A stretch of DNA of 64,000 nt from positions 149,750,349 through 149,814,348 of the forward strand of contig OY726560.1 of assembly GCA_963383645.1 (NCBI GenBank), read 5' to 3'. The notes beneath the pieces are model-generated. The model was not told the origin of the DNA, made no database searches, and saw only the letters and a program-made list of their open reading frames with translations. The stretch is from Muscardinus avellanarius (Eukaryota > Chordata > Mammalia > Rodentia > Gliridae). Made by a program: the position numbers and the translations under genes. Below, piece by piece: positions 1-10,634 of the stretch. How positions within the stretch are numbered: position 1 is the first letter of the stretch; each line of letters begins with the position of its first letter.

Positions 1-1260
1 AGTTTCTTTTCCTTTTTCTTGTTGATAGGATTCAGATGACATTAACAGCTCTTGGAAATATTCAAGGTAAAACTTGGGGGCAAATGTCTGATGATCTGAT
101 TACCACTGGTAAATAGAGTATATCTTTTTTTTTTTTTCTTTCTACTAAGAATGTTTAAGAAGTAAAAAAAAAAAAGAAAAAAATATGGCACTGGAGACTT
201 ACTGCACTAAGGCACCATCTTAACAGATTGTTTGGTTTTGGTAATATAATTTGACATCTAAACATAAGCTGAGAGGGATCTCCCTCAAAACCTTTGATAA
301 TATGATTCATTGTCAAATGTTTGTTTTGCCTATCTGGCACTCATTAATTAATTCTTTTTAATATAGCTCGGATTTACTGATTTTGAAAAAGAGAATTATT
401 CTTATTGATGTTGCTAAAATATCCAGGTGGCTTGAATTTTGCCAACTAGATAGTTTAATCTAGCACATTTGTGTAGCCCTAATCAAATCTTTACTAACAG
501 ATGTGAGAAGCCCAGTATTGGAACTAATGTTTGTGTCTCTATGATAATTAAATTAGCTCAATAAGAAAAATAAATGAGAAAAATGACTAAAATTTTCCCC
601 TAAATGTTTTTTTTTTTTTACAATGGAATCCTTTGGTAATGAAACACAAGTTGAGAACTTTTTATTTAAAGATATATATTTATTTTTTCAAGAACTAATC
701 TAATGTGCTGAACTGCTTATAATTGAGTAATCAATTAATACTTCTTTTACCCAAAGGACAAAACCTGTAACTAAGCCAAAATTGAAGTGTAAGTTTCCTC
801 AGGACATTTGTTATAAATATTGAAATGATCTTGGAATTATTTTTCTTTTGACCATATGTGTGTGTATAATATATATATATATGCATATACATATATATTT
901 TTATAAAGTGTAAGTTTTAAACTATATACATATACTTATATAAAGTCTATATTTACGTAACTATATATACTTTATATAGAAAAAGAAATTATATACATAT
1001 ATTTTTTCTAATGGGTAGGAAATGCCTTTTTCAGGCTGAATGATCTTTTCACTTATAATTAGTTGATGCCTCTAATGGTGCAATACTAATGTCAAAGCTC
1101 AGTGGATGGGCTTTGAAACTCTCAATCATAGCTCTCACTGAGCTTTAGATTCCAGGTGACAATGCTTGCTATAGGCCAAGTGACTTCTCATTCAAAGACA
1201 ATGTATACAAACAGAGAAATGGAGAATTCTCACATTCATAAAACAATTGAAGATTTGGGA
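1..1260. other. AT-rich unique non-coding DNA
   Basis: I see no gene, recognisable SINE or old repeat here. The stretch has homopolymer T and A runs near 125-180 and 610 and an alternating TA/CA microsatellite at 845-1,000. All short open frames are broken by the high AT content. Confidence 0.6.
845..1000. repeat. (TA/CA)n-rich imperfect microsatellite
   Basis: Runs of tgtgtgtataatatatatat and atatacatatata type with interruptions. It is AT-rich simple sequence that can form small hairpins. Confidence 0.8.
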
Positions 1261-1400
1261 TATACCCCAGCTCTTTTTTAAAACATGGTCTGCTAAGTTG
1301 CTGAGAGTCTTGTTACGTTGCTGAGGCTGGCCTTGAACCCATCCTCCTGCCTAAGCCTCCCCTCAGGTAGATTATTGGCAGGTACCACTGCACCCAGCTG
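1261..1400 (-). mobile_element. B1-dID SINE, antisense, truncated and diverged
   Basis: Read on the minus strand it runs from a diverged SINE start (cagctgggtgcagtggtacc) to the ID-part remnant ctggggtata. The plus strand shows taccccagctc, then ctaagttgctgag, then ctgaggctggccttgaaccc. It is an old copy with many changes. Confidence 0.8.
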
Positions 1401-1427
1401 AAGAGATTTGTTAAAAATGAAGATACA

Positions 1428-1547
1428 GCCGGGCATGGTGGTGCACACTTGTAATCCTAGTACTCGGGAGGCTGAAACAGGAGGATTGCAGGTAGAATGC
1501 AAAGGTAGAATGCCCCTGGGTTCAATCCCTAGTATAAAAAAAAAGAC
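1428..1547 (+). mobile_element. B1-dID SINE with internal deletion
   Basis: It begins gccgggcatggtggtgcaca and cttgtaatcc, then passes from aggaggattgcagg directly into the ID end, gtagaatgcccctgggttcaa. The second half of the B1 part and the linker are missing, so the copy is about 115 bp. It ends in a short A-run. Confidence 0.85.
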
Positions 1548-1589
1548 ATTTTTTAGAAGGCAGGTTCTCAGAAAAAAAGGAGGTTCAGG

Positions 1590-1835
1590 AATGAGAGCTG
1601 AGGGCTGCGGGGGAGCCTCGCTGCAGCTGCCGACCAGGATGGTGGTGTGGGTCTTCTACCAAGGGTGAAACATGCTATCTCTGTCCCACTTGTCCTGCTG
1701 ACCTTGCCCGAGCGAGGTGGTCTCAGCTGTACCGCAAGGATGGCCAGCCGGTGGTGCAAGGGTCCACGTGGCCCGCCCCGAGACCCTCGCCAGCCTACAT
1801 GCCTGCGGGTGCAGCCACCTGTATTTGTGTATTCA
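1590..1835. other. GC-rich, CpG-containing islet of unknown origin
   Basis: This stretch of about 245 bp is clearly richer in G, C and CpG than its AT-rich flanks, for example cgagcgagg and cgtggcccgccccgag. It sits between a SINE and a GAAA tract. No frame is convincingly coding and no known repeat was recognised. It could be a retrocopy fragment of a GC-rich transcript or a small relic CpG cluster; neither is shown. Confidence 0.35.
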
Positions 1836-1931
1836 AGTGCATTTATTTATTTGTCTGGCCAATAAGCTCAGGATCACATTCTCAAGAGAGATGTGTCCTT
1901 TGTGAAATAGAGAAAGATAGACAAGGAGGGA

Positions 1932-2068
1932 TAGGAGAAAGAGTGAGAAGAAAGAAAAAAGAAAAGAAGAAAGAGAAAGAAAGAATAAGAGAAAGAAAGA
2001 AAGAAAGAAAGGAAGGAAGAAAAGGAAGGAAGGAAGGAAGAGAAGAAAGAAAGGAAGAGAAAGGGGGC
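1932..2068 (+). repeat. (GAAA)n/(GGAA)n polypurine tract
   Basis: About 135 bp of nearly uninterrupted purine on the plus strand. The Lys/Arg/Glu-rich reading frame across it is an artefact of the repeat. Confidence 0.9.
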
Positions 2069-2099
2069 GTTCTATTTTTCTTTACTTTTCCAGTAAATT

Positions 2100-2725
2100 T
2101 TTAAATTCTAAGATCTCCTAGAGAAGGATTAGAAATAGAACTTGACAATCAGGAAGATCATGGCTCCATGGTTTTACTGCATAGTCAATAAAATAGCCAT
2201 GAGGATATACAAATAAAACAGCCTCCTGCCCCTGCTCTGTGCCCTCGGTTTAATGTATTCTCTCAGAGTTCCAAGTTAACACTGTGATTATTTTTTCTTT
2301 CCTGAGGAGGCCTAGTATTCAGCTTGATTAGAAAAGCTGTGGAAAAAACATGAGCTACTTACTTTAGAATGAACTGAAATTAGTTTCTATCCTGTTTTAT
2401 GCAAAACAAAACGCGTTTGTTAGTCCAGCTAAACAACAGTCCATGGTGTCTCTAGTGACTGGCACCTAGGGAGCCAGCCCTTGGCCTCGGGCTTCATTCA
2501 TCCCAGCCTCACTTAATGACCACGTGGGAAGGGCTGGCTCGTCCCTTTGGCCAGAGGAGGAGACCGAGGCTGGGAGGATTTCTCCAGGGCACTTGGGAGC
2601 GGGTCTGCTGTTGGCTCTGCAGGATGAGCGAATCCACATCCACACAGCACAGGCACTCGGGCAGCCCCCCAACTTTAGCAGGAGAGACACGTTTGAGGCC
2701 CTACATGGGTCTCTAGGCAATCTGG
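2100..2725. other. Unique non-coding DNA
   Basis: No gene or repeat is recognised. A GC-richer part at about 2,460-2,720 carries overlapping short open frames on both strands, which are not protein-like. Confidence 0.5.
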
Positions 2726-2727
2726 AT

Positions 2728-2824
2728 GAGAAGGGTATGGAAACTCTTTGTCTTTGTTTGCAACTTTTCCATATGTCTGAAATTATTTCAAAACTTAAAA
2801 TGTAATTTTAAAAGAAATTTTAAA
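2728..2824 (+). mobile_element. L1M-type LINE 3' end fragment
   Basis: The segment with gcaacttttccatatgtctg, then gaaattatttcaaaac and an A-rich end matches the known 3' UTR terminus of old mammalian L1M elements. Only the last 100 bp or so are recognisable. Confidence 0.6.
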
Positions 2825-2929
2825 TAAATTTGTCTCTAGACCCAACTTTAGACTCCAGAGATATCAGTAAAATGTTAGTGTTCTGAGAGTGTTCACACAA
2901 GAAATGTTTCCTTCCACATATTTGTAGCC

Positions 2930-3106
2930 TCCTCACCCTCCTCTTCCTCCTCCTCCTCCTCCTCCTCCTCCTCTTCCTCCTCCTCCTCTTCTTCCTCCTC
3001 CTCCTCTTCTTCCTCCTCCTCCTCCTCCTTCTTCTCTTCTCTCTTCTCCTCCTCCTCCTCCTCCTCTTCCTCTTCCTCCTCCTTCTTCTTCTCTCTTTCT
3101 TCTCCT

Positions 3107-3163
<57 letters not shown>
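2930..3163 (+). repeat. (TCC)n/(TTC)n then (TC)n polypyrimidine tract
   Basis: About 230 bp of almost pure pyrimidine on the plus strand, changing from TCC/TTC triplets to a (TC)n run of about 50 bp. The Arg/Lys/Glu-rich minus-strand frame is an artefact. Confidence 0.95.
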
Positions 3164-3166
<3 letters not shown>

Positions 3167-3272
3167 GTGTGCTATATCCCCAGCCCTTTCTATATTGAGG
3201 CATGGTCTTGCTAAGTTGCTCAGGCTGACTTCAAACTTGTGGTCCTCCTGCCTCAGCCTCCCTAGGAACTGG
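3164..3272 (-). mobile_element. B1-dID SINE, antisense, truncated
   Basis: It follows the (TC)n tract directly. It shows tatccccagccctttctata (ID end), then cttgctaagttgctcaggct and cctcctgcctcagcctccc. It is cut before the usual accaccacgcccggc start motif. Confidence 0.8.
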
Positions 3273-4640
3273 AACTTGGTTTCTAAAAGCCAGAATGATC
3301 ACAGAATCCAGATGGCTAAAATATGATTCACTTTCCAGCAATGTATTTGCCCATTAGAAAATATCTGCTTCATGAAATAATGCATACCAACATAAAAAAG
3401 CACACTGGCTTCAGGTTAAATGTTCCAAGTGTAATAATATGTGTCAACATTTATGTTGTTTTCCTCACAGGCAAATGTTTTTGTGTACTGAATGTCCAGC
3501 TATCAATACCAAATATTAAAATATTCCAGTAAATGTAGAAGGTACACAAGCACTCTGATGAAGACTGAGGAGCACCATAATGAACATATATTTTATACCC
3601 ATGGAGAGGTGATGTAAATATGGAAAGTAATTCCAGAACTAAACTAAGAATGTGGAAGAAGCGTAGAATTTAAGATTAAGTGAGAATATGAATCTGGGGA
3701 AGGTGACATTCAATTATATTTTAATTTGAAACATGTCTCATGCTTGACGCATTTTAAGGTTGTTCTCTATGTTTGATTTAGGGTTTTCATGAGCACTGAA
3801 TATTTTTTAAAAAGTGAATGGGGGGGGAATTTAAATATGAAAAATCTCTCCTGCCCCAGGGCACACATGAAGCACTTGACGGTTTGGGACTAGGAAAATT
3901 CCTGGACTTGGTCAGTGAACCCAAAGCCAGTTCCGGGCCTGGACCTGTGCTAAATGCAGATGCACCAAAGGGCTACCCTCCTCTGGTCCTCAGTTTCCCC
4001 ATTTGTACAATGAGGAGCGTAGCAAACAGGACATGGATGCTTCCTAAGGCTCTCACAGTCTCGGACCCAAAAAACTACATGAGCTCACCTTGATAGACAA
4101 AGGGCCTGGGTTCCGCCTCTGCTGAAAAGGAATTGTACATTGAATATTGCTTGAAAACACGGGACTGCCTACCAGCCAGAACTCAGAAGTCTAGGTTATA
4201 GGGACGATATCTTTTCTGTGAGAATTGTTTTTTAATCAAAGAAACCAACTTGCAAATAAATTTCAGGTGTATTTTCCTTTTGGGTTGGATGTTTTAATTA
4301 ACCACAAAGCAATTCATTTACCAACTATGGGCTATACTAGATACCTAACCATAATTTATCTACACGAAACAAATTTTTTTTTCTTGTACTAGACATGCTA
4401 TTAGGGAGTTTGGTGGTCCCAATCGTTTTCCCTTCCTCCCAAGAAAAACTGAACTAAATCTGAAGAAATTGCTTGAACATCAGTCTTTTGCATACAATCT
4501 TCTATATTTTTCCATCCCTACTGTTATTTACTTAACATGTTTCTTCAAATTAACTTACTGTTTGGTGAAACTTAAGTGCCTGCACTATGTCATGTACACC
4601 AGTAGGATGCAGATCACCCTTCTGCACAATACACCCAGAG
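3273..4640. other. Unique non-coding DNA with a small MIR relic
   Basis: No gene is recognised. Near 3,985-4,035 the string cctcagtttccccatttgta matches the MIR core in sense orientation. The remainder has no recognisable feature. Confidence 0.5.
3960..4045 (+). mobile_element. MIR SINE core fragment
   Basis: ctcagtttccccatttgtac followed by aatgaggag resembles the MIR core cctcagtttcctcatctgta and aaatggggat. It is short and diverged. Confidence 0.55.
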
Positions 4641-4649
4641 GGTCAATCA

Positions 4650-4850
4650 CCATAATTGGTATTTACAATTTACCAGGTGCTTCTATGTATATTAACTCAT
4701 TTAATGCTTTTAAGCAAGCACTACTTTTACAGATGAGAAAATAGAGACTTGAAGAGGTTAAGGGATTCGCTATAATTGCACAATTAAGTAGTAATAAACA
4801 AGAATTTAAGTTCAAATCTTCTACCTGCAAGCCCTGTACCTTCCTTAGAA
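4650..4850 (-). mobile_element. MIR SINE, antisense
   Basis: The plus strand shows accaggtgcttctatgtata, ttaactcatttaatgc, acagatgagaaaatagagac and gaggttaag in the order of reverse-complemented MIR. A diverged tRNA-like head (caagaatttaagttcaaatc) follows. Confidence 0.85.
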
Positions 4851-4877
4851 AACCAACCACATCACAGATTCTAAGGG

Positions 4878-4927
4878 AATCTATGATTCCTTAATCATAG
4901 ATTAAGGGAAAAGGAATTCTTTTTCCC
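4878..4927. repeat. Two adjacent short inverted repeats
   Basis: aatctatgatt (4,878-4,888) and aatcatagatt (4,893-4,903) are perfect 11-bp complements with a 4-nt loop. Directly after, 4,906-4,927 is a 22-bp near-palindrome centred on gaattc. Function is unknown. Confidence 0.8.
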
Positions 4928-5084
4928 TTCCTGAAAGTATTTTCCATTTTGACACGTTCTCTATCTCTGGTGCTTGGAAGTGCGCACCTATAATAAAATA
5001 TTCAGGGTTATATATTACATATCCATCATAGAGTATACCATATTATACTTTACTATAAACTATACACGAAATAGTATCTAAATA

Positions 5085-5108
5085 CACACACATATATGTA
5101 TGTATATA

Positions 5109-5149
<41 letters not shown>

Positions 5150-5150
5150 T
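5085..5150. repeat. (CA)/(TG)n-(TA)n microsatellite
   Basis: acacacatatatgtatgtat, then (tg)n, then (ta)n. Just after it the string taagctatacccctagccct may be a remnant of an antisense ID tail. Confidence 0.85.
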
Positions 5151-5689
5151 GCCATTTAATAGCCTTAAGCTATACCCCTAGCCCTATATGTAATTTTTTT
5201 TAAAGACGGAACAATGTGACATCTTGGTTTGATTTTTGCTCTCAAACACTCACAGGGAGAGGAGCTGCTCTTTAGCTCCGATAAATTGAACTTATTTCCT
5301 TGTGAATTCAAGTAAACATGAAATCCTCTCTCTCTCCTTTGAGTCAAAGATATCAGATAAGTCGCTGATTGGAGTAAGATATTCTGATTTTCATTTATTT
5401 GTTTTTAGTGTTCATCGGTCTCGGTTGGTGAGCACATCTTGGTTGGAGAGGAGTTAAAAACACAGTCAAAGAGATTTTCTTTCCTCCTTTCTTCCTGTGG
5501 ATCACGACCTTTGCTTTTTCAACTTCCTCAATTTAGATTCAGTAAATTGTCATCGAGGGCCACAACACCTGCTTGGGTACTTGAGAAATTGACTTTTCCT
5601 GCAAATTACCCTGATCGGTGACCTTGTCTTGCCTACCAAAGGGTTTGGAGGAGGAGGGCGGCTGTACGTGTGGCCGAGCCCCCGCCCAC

Positions 5690-5905
5690 AGTTGGTGTTT
5701 AGCTCTTTGAAGTTTACAGTTATCTATTTAATGCATTATTTAATGCACAGACGTGTGGGAACAAACACCGCCACGTTATAAGCATCGGCAAGAAAACTTA
5801 ACTATCACCTCTTATGGAGATAATTTTCAATCTTGCAAAGGATGGACTGTAGCATGATTTAAGGGCTTCCAATTATAATTTTCCAAAGAAGGGGGACATT
5901 TGGAG
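5690..5905. other. Candidate conserved non-coding element
   Basis: A repeat-free AT-rich block with TAAT and homeodomain-type words (taatgcattatttaatgca, ccaattataatt) and no simple sequence. The look resembles deeply conserved vertebrate enhancers. This is judged by style only; conservation was not measured. Confidence 0.3.
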
Positions 5906-6708
5906 CCTTTTTAGTTGCAAGTGGAGATCTAGTTAGGTCTCGGTGTCAGTAAGTCATTATGTAAGAGGGATGTAACATTGGGTGGAAACTTTCCATCAGC
6001 CTGGGGTGTTTGTGTCTTTGAAAGGTGCTTCTTTGGGAAACAAATTTCAGATCTGTGCCTCCTGCCACACCAGCCCTGGGCGAGATCAAAGGGCAGCCCT
6101 GGAAGCTCAGGAGGTAAAATTATATTTTTATCTTTGTGCTTTGATTTCTGGCAGCTTACCACATTTAAAAAAAAAATTAATTGCTCTGTCCAGCCAACAG
6201 GTGTTAGCCCTCAAGTGTGGGCCAAGGGCCGGCTGCTGGGCAGAGAGCTTAGAGGGCCCATAACTCACCGCAACCTTGAGCTCCCTCAAATTGGTCCAGG
6301 AGAAAGTTCTGAAAGTACTTCAAGGCCAGATGACATGGGAACCTGTGTCCCTGTCAAATATCAAAGAAAAACAGCTAGACTGTAAAAATGTAAACTTATA
6401 AAGCGCGCATTTAATTCAAGCTTTCAGTATTGAGTTGCAGATCTTAGGCAATAAGGCAGCTTAGGCTAAAACCGGTCATAGGAAGCAGAACCTAGAACTA
6501 AACAGAGAGACCGCACTCATTTTTTTCCACATCTGCTCAGTTTAATTTAGACGAGGAGTTTGATGCACAATTTTGGGGACCGGATTCACTTTTTTACCTG
6601 TGATTTCTTCTGGCACCCTAAAACAAAAACCCAAACAATTTTCCTTATTGGTTCACAAAGTTTTCTGAAAGTTAAGATGGTGATCAACTAAAACACTTTA
6701 AAAATACT
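5906..6708. other. Unique non-coding DNA
   Basis: No repeat or gene is recognised. Overlapping open frames at about 5,980-6,385 show no known protein features. Confidence 0.5.
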
Positions 6709-6718
6709 GTTTCAAACA

Positions 6719-6897
6719 GCCGGGCGTGGTGGCGCACGCTTGTAATCCCCGCGCTTGGGAGGCGGAGACAGGAGGATCGCGCAGGTTGGAAGCCAGCCGC
6801 GCTGGCTTAAGAGACCCTGTTTCCAAATAAAAATATAAAATAGGTCTGGGAGTGTAGCCCGGAGGTAGAAGGGCTTCCAGGAACCCCAGTACCACAT
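6719..6897 (+). mobile_element. B1-dID SINE, 'cttccaggaacccc' subfamily, with TSD
   Basis: Starts gccgggcgtggtggcgcacg and ends gggcttccaggaaccccagt. It carries gctggcttaagagaccctgt in place of the usual ctcagctacttagtgagg. Target-site duplications gtttcaaaca lie at 6,709-6,718 and 6,907-6,916, so the insertion is complete and fairly young. Confidence 0.95.
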
Positions 6898-7259
6898 ATA
6901 TAAATAGTTTCAAACATTGTCATGCTGTAAACGAAAACACAAGTTTTTTTCCCCCCTTAAAGAATTGAAAATATAGGGCTTAATAAAATATTTGACCTCA
7001 TACTGAGTCAGCTTAGTGTCTCTAGGAAGTCTCTTTTCATCAGAGACATCTGTGCTGTGGTTTCAGACGTGAGATCACAAAAGTTGTGACATGGAAACCA
7101 TCCCGCAGTGGCTTCTGTGATGGACAGAGACTGTCCCTGGGGGCAGCACACGCAGCCTCACCTCTCTGGGTGGGTAGACACGTGTGCTAGCCTAGTGAGT
7201 GCCAACGTGGTACTAACGAGGTTGGGTTTGTGCGTTGACCTTTTTATCCTTTTTTTAAG

Positions 7260-7463
7260 TGTGGTACTGGGGATGGAACCCAGGGGCATTCTACCTCTGA
7301 GCTACACCCCAACCCTATTTTATTTTTATTCTTTATTTTGAAATAGAGCCCCACTGAGCTGCAGAGGGCCTCACTAAGTAGCTGAGGCTGTCCTCGAACC
7401 GTGATCCTCCTGTCTCAGCCTCCCAAATGCTGGGATTACAAGCGTGCGCCACCACGCCCGGCT
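7260..7463 (-). mobile_element. B1-dID SINE, antisense, full length with TSD
   Basis: On the plus strand it runs from ggtactggggatggaaccca to gcgccaccacgcccggct. Flanking copies of tatcctttt at 7,245-7,253 and 7,463-7,471 look like the target-site duplication. Confidence 0.95.
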
Positions 7464-7620
7464 ATCCTTTTCACCAATAACTGCACCTCATCTTGAATCC
7501 ACCATGAAAGGCCAGGTGTGTCCAGGGGGGACATAGAGGGTGTTATAACCTTTCAACCAAGTAAATACCTCTCGCTGGTCATGGGGAGGAAGTGTTACCT
7601 GTGTACAGAATGACAAACGG

Positions 7621-7806
7621 AGCCAGGCAGGGTAGCTCGCATCTGTAAACCCCAGTTCTTGGGAGACACAGACAGGAGGATCACAGGTTTGAGGCCAGCT
7701 TCAGCAATTTCGCAAGACCCTGTTTCCAAATTAAAAAGAAAAAAAAAATAAGGCTTGGAGTGTAGCTCAGCAATATAATGTTCCTGGGTTCTGTCCCCGT
7801 TACCAA
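7621..7806 (+). mobile_element. B1-dID SINE, diverged
   Basis: agccaggcagggtagctcgc is followed by aggaggatcacaggtttgag, gcaagaccctgtttccaaat and a damaged ID end (gtagctcagcaatataatgt, ctgggttctgtcccc). Confidence 0.9.
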
Positions 7807-8559
7807 AACCAAAACCCTATAAAAATAAAATAGCACACTGAAGAAAGAGATGACCAGTACCCCAAGGCTATACATTTGCACTCGTGTGGTCCAAGTTGTC
7901 TTCTGCCCAGAAGTTTTGAGAACCCATGAAAATCTTTATGAGAAGTGCCCAGCAGAGCTCAGTCCAGTCTGTGTAGCTGGGGAGGAAACTGGTTTTGAGG
8001 TCCTCCAGCTTTTCCAAAATATTCAGACTGGAGGGTTGGTTGTATTTCCTATTTCCTCTTTCTCCCTACCCCCTACCGCTCCAAAAAAACATTGGCTCGG
8101 TGACCAGGCTGCTGAAATCACAATATGCTTTCTCACATGGAAAGGAGACAAGACTTCCAGCATGTGAATTGTATTCTCTACAACATATGGTGGAGTAAAC
8201 GCAGTGGAAAGGAGAGTGATTTGTGACTGTTCATCCCAATGTGCGTTCTATTGTGTTGCCAAAAATGATAGACTTAAATAAATTGCTCTTTTTGGAATTT
8301 ATCCCCGTGCCTTATTCTCATTTTTTACAAATGAAAAAGAAAATCCTCACGTCCTTGCAGAAATTCCCATTTATTTATGTGGTTCCCCGGGCCGGCCCCC
8401 GCCTCCCCCTGACTTCCTTCCCTCGGCAGACGCCAAGGCATTTTGGATATGGAAACTGCGTGTCCCTTTGCACTCGAGAAAGCACAGGGAAAGGAGATGA
8501 GGTTAAAAAGCTGGGTGGGAGGGGGGAGGCAATTAGTGTGGAATCCTAAACTCCAGATT
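7807..8559. other. Unique non-coding DNA
   Basis: No gene or repeat was recognised. The stretch at 8,220-8,460 combines AT-rich sequence (agacttaaataaattgctct) with a short C-rich run near 8,390 and could be part of the conserved-looking block downstream. Confidence 0.45.
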
Positions 8560-8935
8560 CTTCTTAGAAATTTTTATGACTTTTCCTAGGCAGCTGAGGA
8601 GTGACTGGATTTACTTAGAGAAAAAAAAATCTATTAAACCTGGTGCAAATTAATTTCTGTTGGTCTGCATTTTCTGTTTTAATTTCGTCGACTGCGGCAC
8701 CCATTGTGGAGGAAAAAAATTAGTACCTTAATTCTGTCTAAACATAAATCTCATCTTCAATCTGTTAACATTCAACTGTGGTAAGAATAATTAGATGAAG
8801 TGTTTTTTAAGTATTATTTACAAATACGCTTGCAAAAGAATGATTTAAACAGGCGTTCTCTTTAATGGATATAAAGACGAGCAAGTGAAATTAATCAAGA
8901 GAGTCTTGCCGTTCTTAATTTTATGGTTTGTGGCT
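8560..8935. other. Candidate conserved non-coding element
   Basis: A repeat-free, low-complexity-free AT-rich block of about 370 bp rich in TAAT words (gcaaattaatttctgttggt, gaataattagatgaag, aaattaatcaaga). The style is that of long-range developmental enhancers. Inference only; needs cross-species alignment. Confidence 0.35.
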
Positions 8936-9721
8936 GGGGAGGGGGGAGCCCGCCACATCCCTGATAGAGAGCAGACCCTGAGCCCATCCGAGTGCCCTGC
9001 AGAGAAGGAAAACGCAAATTAGGCCTGCAGAAGATTTAGAATGGCTGTGGATCCCAAAGACAGGCTGAAAAGGATCCAGGGGTCACAGCGGACCAGACTC
9101 AGAGTCACAGACATAACCCTGCTTATCGATAAAGACGCGAGGGGGGGAGAGACCTATGATACCAGGTTGTAAAACTCAGAATGTGGAATAAAACATCTGA
9201 AGGAAGCGCAAGAGCACTAACAGTGGGCAGTTCTGTTTCTACCAACCAGGAATGATGAGGAAATGTTTGTGATACATCAAAGCAGGGCCTAAGAATTTCC
9301 AGTGGGGTTGAGAACCAACAGGCGCGAGCGGGAATGGCAGCAGACAGAGGAGGGCAGTGGATGCTTCGGGCTCTGACAGAGACCAAGGCCTGCCTTCCCT
9401 CCTGCTTCTCCCTGGACTCCCAGGGCCTGTGCGGGTATCGGAACTTGGGCCAATGGCATGGTGACCACTTGTGTCTTTCTTAAGTTCCAGCCAGACTCTG
9501 TCCTTCCTTTGAAATCCCCTCCCACACCACAACTCCCTTTACCTTTTGCTTTCTGGGCCTTGCCTGGCCAACACTTCTCTGCCTAGCTCTTGCCGAGAAC
9601 CCCAGAGCACGGGTTCTTTATCCTGGCAATTTTACCATGTAAGGAATCGCTTCTGAAGCCAGACTTCTGAAAACACGTGGAAGACCCTGTGGCGGATACT
9701 TTGGATATCAACCTGACTGTT
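8936..9721. other. Unique non-coding DNA, GC-richer
   Basis: Several overlapping minus-strand frames occur at 9,123-9,532. None has a recognisable domain, and they overlap in different frames, as expected by chance in GC-richer DNA. Confidence 0.5.
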
Positions 9722-10020
9722 TGTCTTAGCCTGTTGGAGCTGCTATAACAAAATGCTTTAGACCAAATAGTTTATCAACAATAGAAGTTATTTCTCACAG
9801 TTCAAGAGGCTGGGAAATCCCAGATCAAGATGCCAGCAGGTTCAGCGTTCGATGAGGCCCCAGTCCTCAAAGAGGGAGCCTTATGTGTGTGTCTTCAGAT
9901 GGAAGAAAGGAAGACAGTTCTCCGGGGTCTCTTAGAAGGACACTGATCCCCTTCCCAAGGACAGAAACCTCAAGTTCATCACCTCCCAAGTGCCTCTCCT
10001 TCTAACTCCATGCCTTGCTG
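9722..10020 (-). mobile_element. ERVL-MaLR solo LTR (MST/MLT1-like), antisense
   Basis: The plus strand begins tgtcttagcctgttggagct, then gctataacaaaatgc, atttctcacagttcaagagg and acactgatccccttccc. This is the reverse complement of a mammalian MaLR LTR. No internal viral gene is present. It is old and diverged, and lies next to a second, oppositely oriented LTR. Confidence 0.85.
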
Positions 10021-10124
10021 CTCCCGGCGCCACATGTCAATCAGAGGGAGGCCAACCTCACATCCTCCTGGGCTTCCTTGCGCTCCACAAGCCCTTTCTT
10101 CATCCCGTTCCTCATTTTGTCACG

Positions 10125-10530
10125 GTGCTGGACTGAAGAGCATTCCCCTAAAATGCATGTCCCCCTGAAATCTCGGAGTGTGATCTTATTTAGAAATAAG
10201 GCCTTTGCAGATATAGTTGGTTAAGAGGAGATCACACTTGATTCGGATGGCCCTAGATCCAATGACGAGCATCCTTGTAAGAAGAGGACGTACAGAGAGA
10301 CTCTGGGAGACAGTCACACAATGGTAGAGGCCGGCATGGAGCATGTGTGTGAAACACAGGGGCCCCAGGTGCTGGGAAGGTGGAGGATGGGAGCCCCCCA
10401 CACCCGGGGCCTTGGAGGGAGCTCAGCTCTGCTCCCCTGAATCTCTGACTTCCCGCTCCAGAACTGCAGGAGAAATGTCCATTGTTCTAAACCACCCAAG
10501 CGCTGTTGTTTTGATGGGGCAGCCCTAGGA
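10125..10530 (+). mobile_element. ERVL-MaLR solo LTR (MLT1-like), sense
   Basis: The strings ctgaagagcattcccctaaa, cttatttagaaataaggcct, catccttgtaagaagagg, ccagaactgcaggagaaatg and ttctaaaccacccaag follow MLT1 LTR order. It ends near ggggcagccctagga. No coding remnant is visible. Confidence 0.8.
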
Positions 10531-10634
10531 GATGAACTTACTTTTTAATTTTGTTAGATCATTGGATCACTGTTGGATGCCTATCTCTGTTTTGATTTAT
10601 TTACTATTAGTATTAATAGTAGTATTATTGTGGG

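Noticed and set aside
2820..3203. Arg/Lys/Glu-rich open frame on the minus strand
   Set aside because: It is the translation of the (TCC)n/(TC)n microsatellite.
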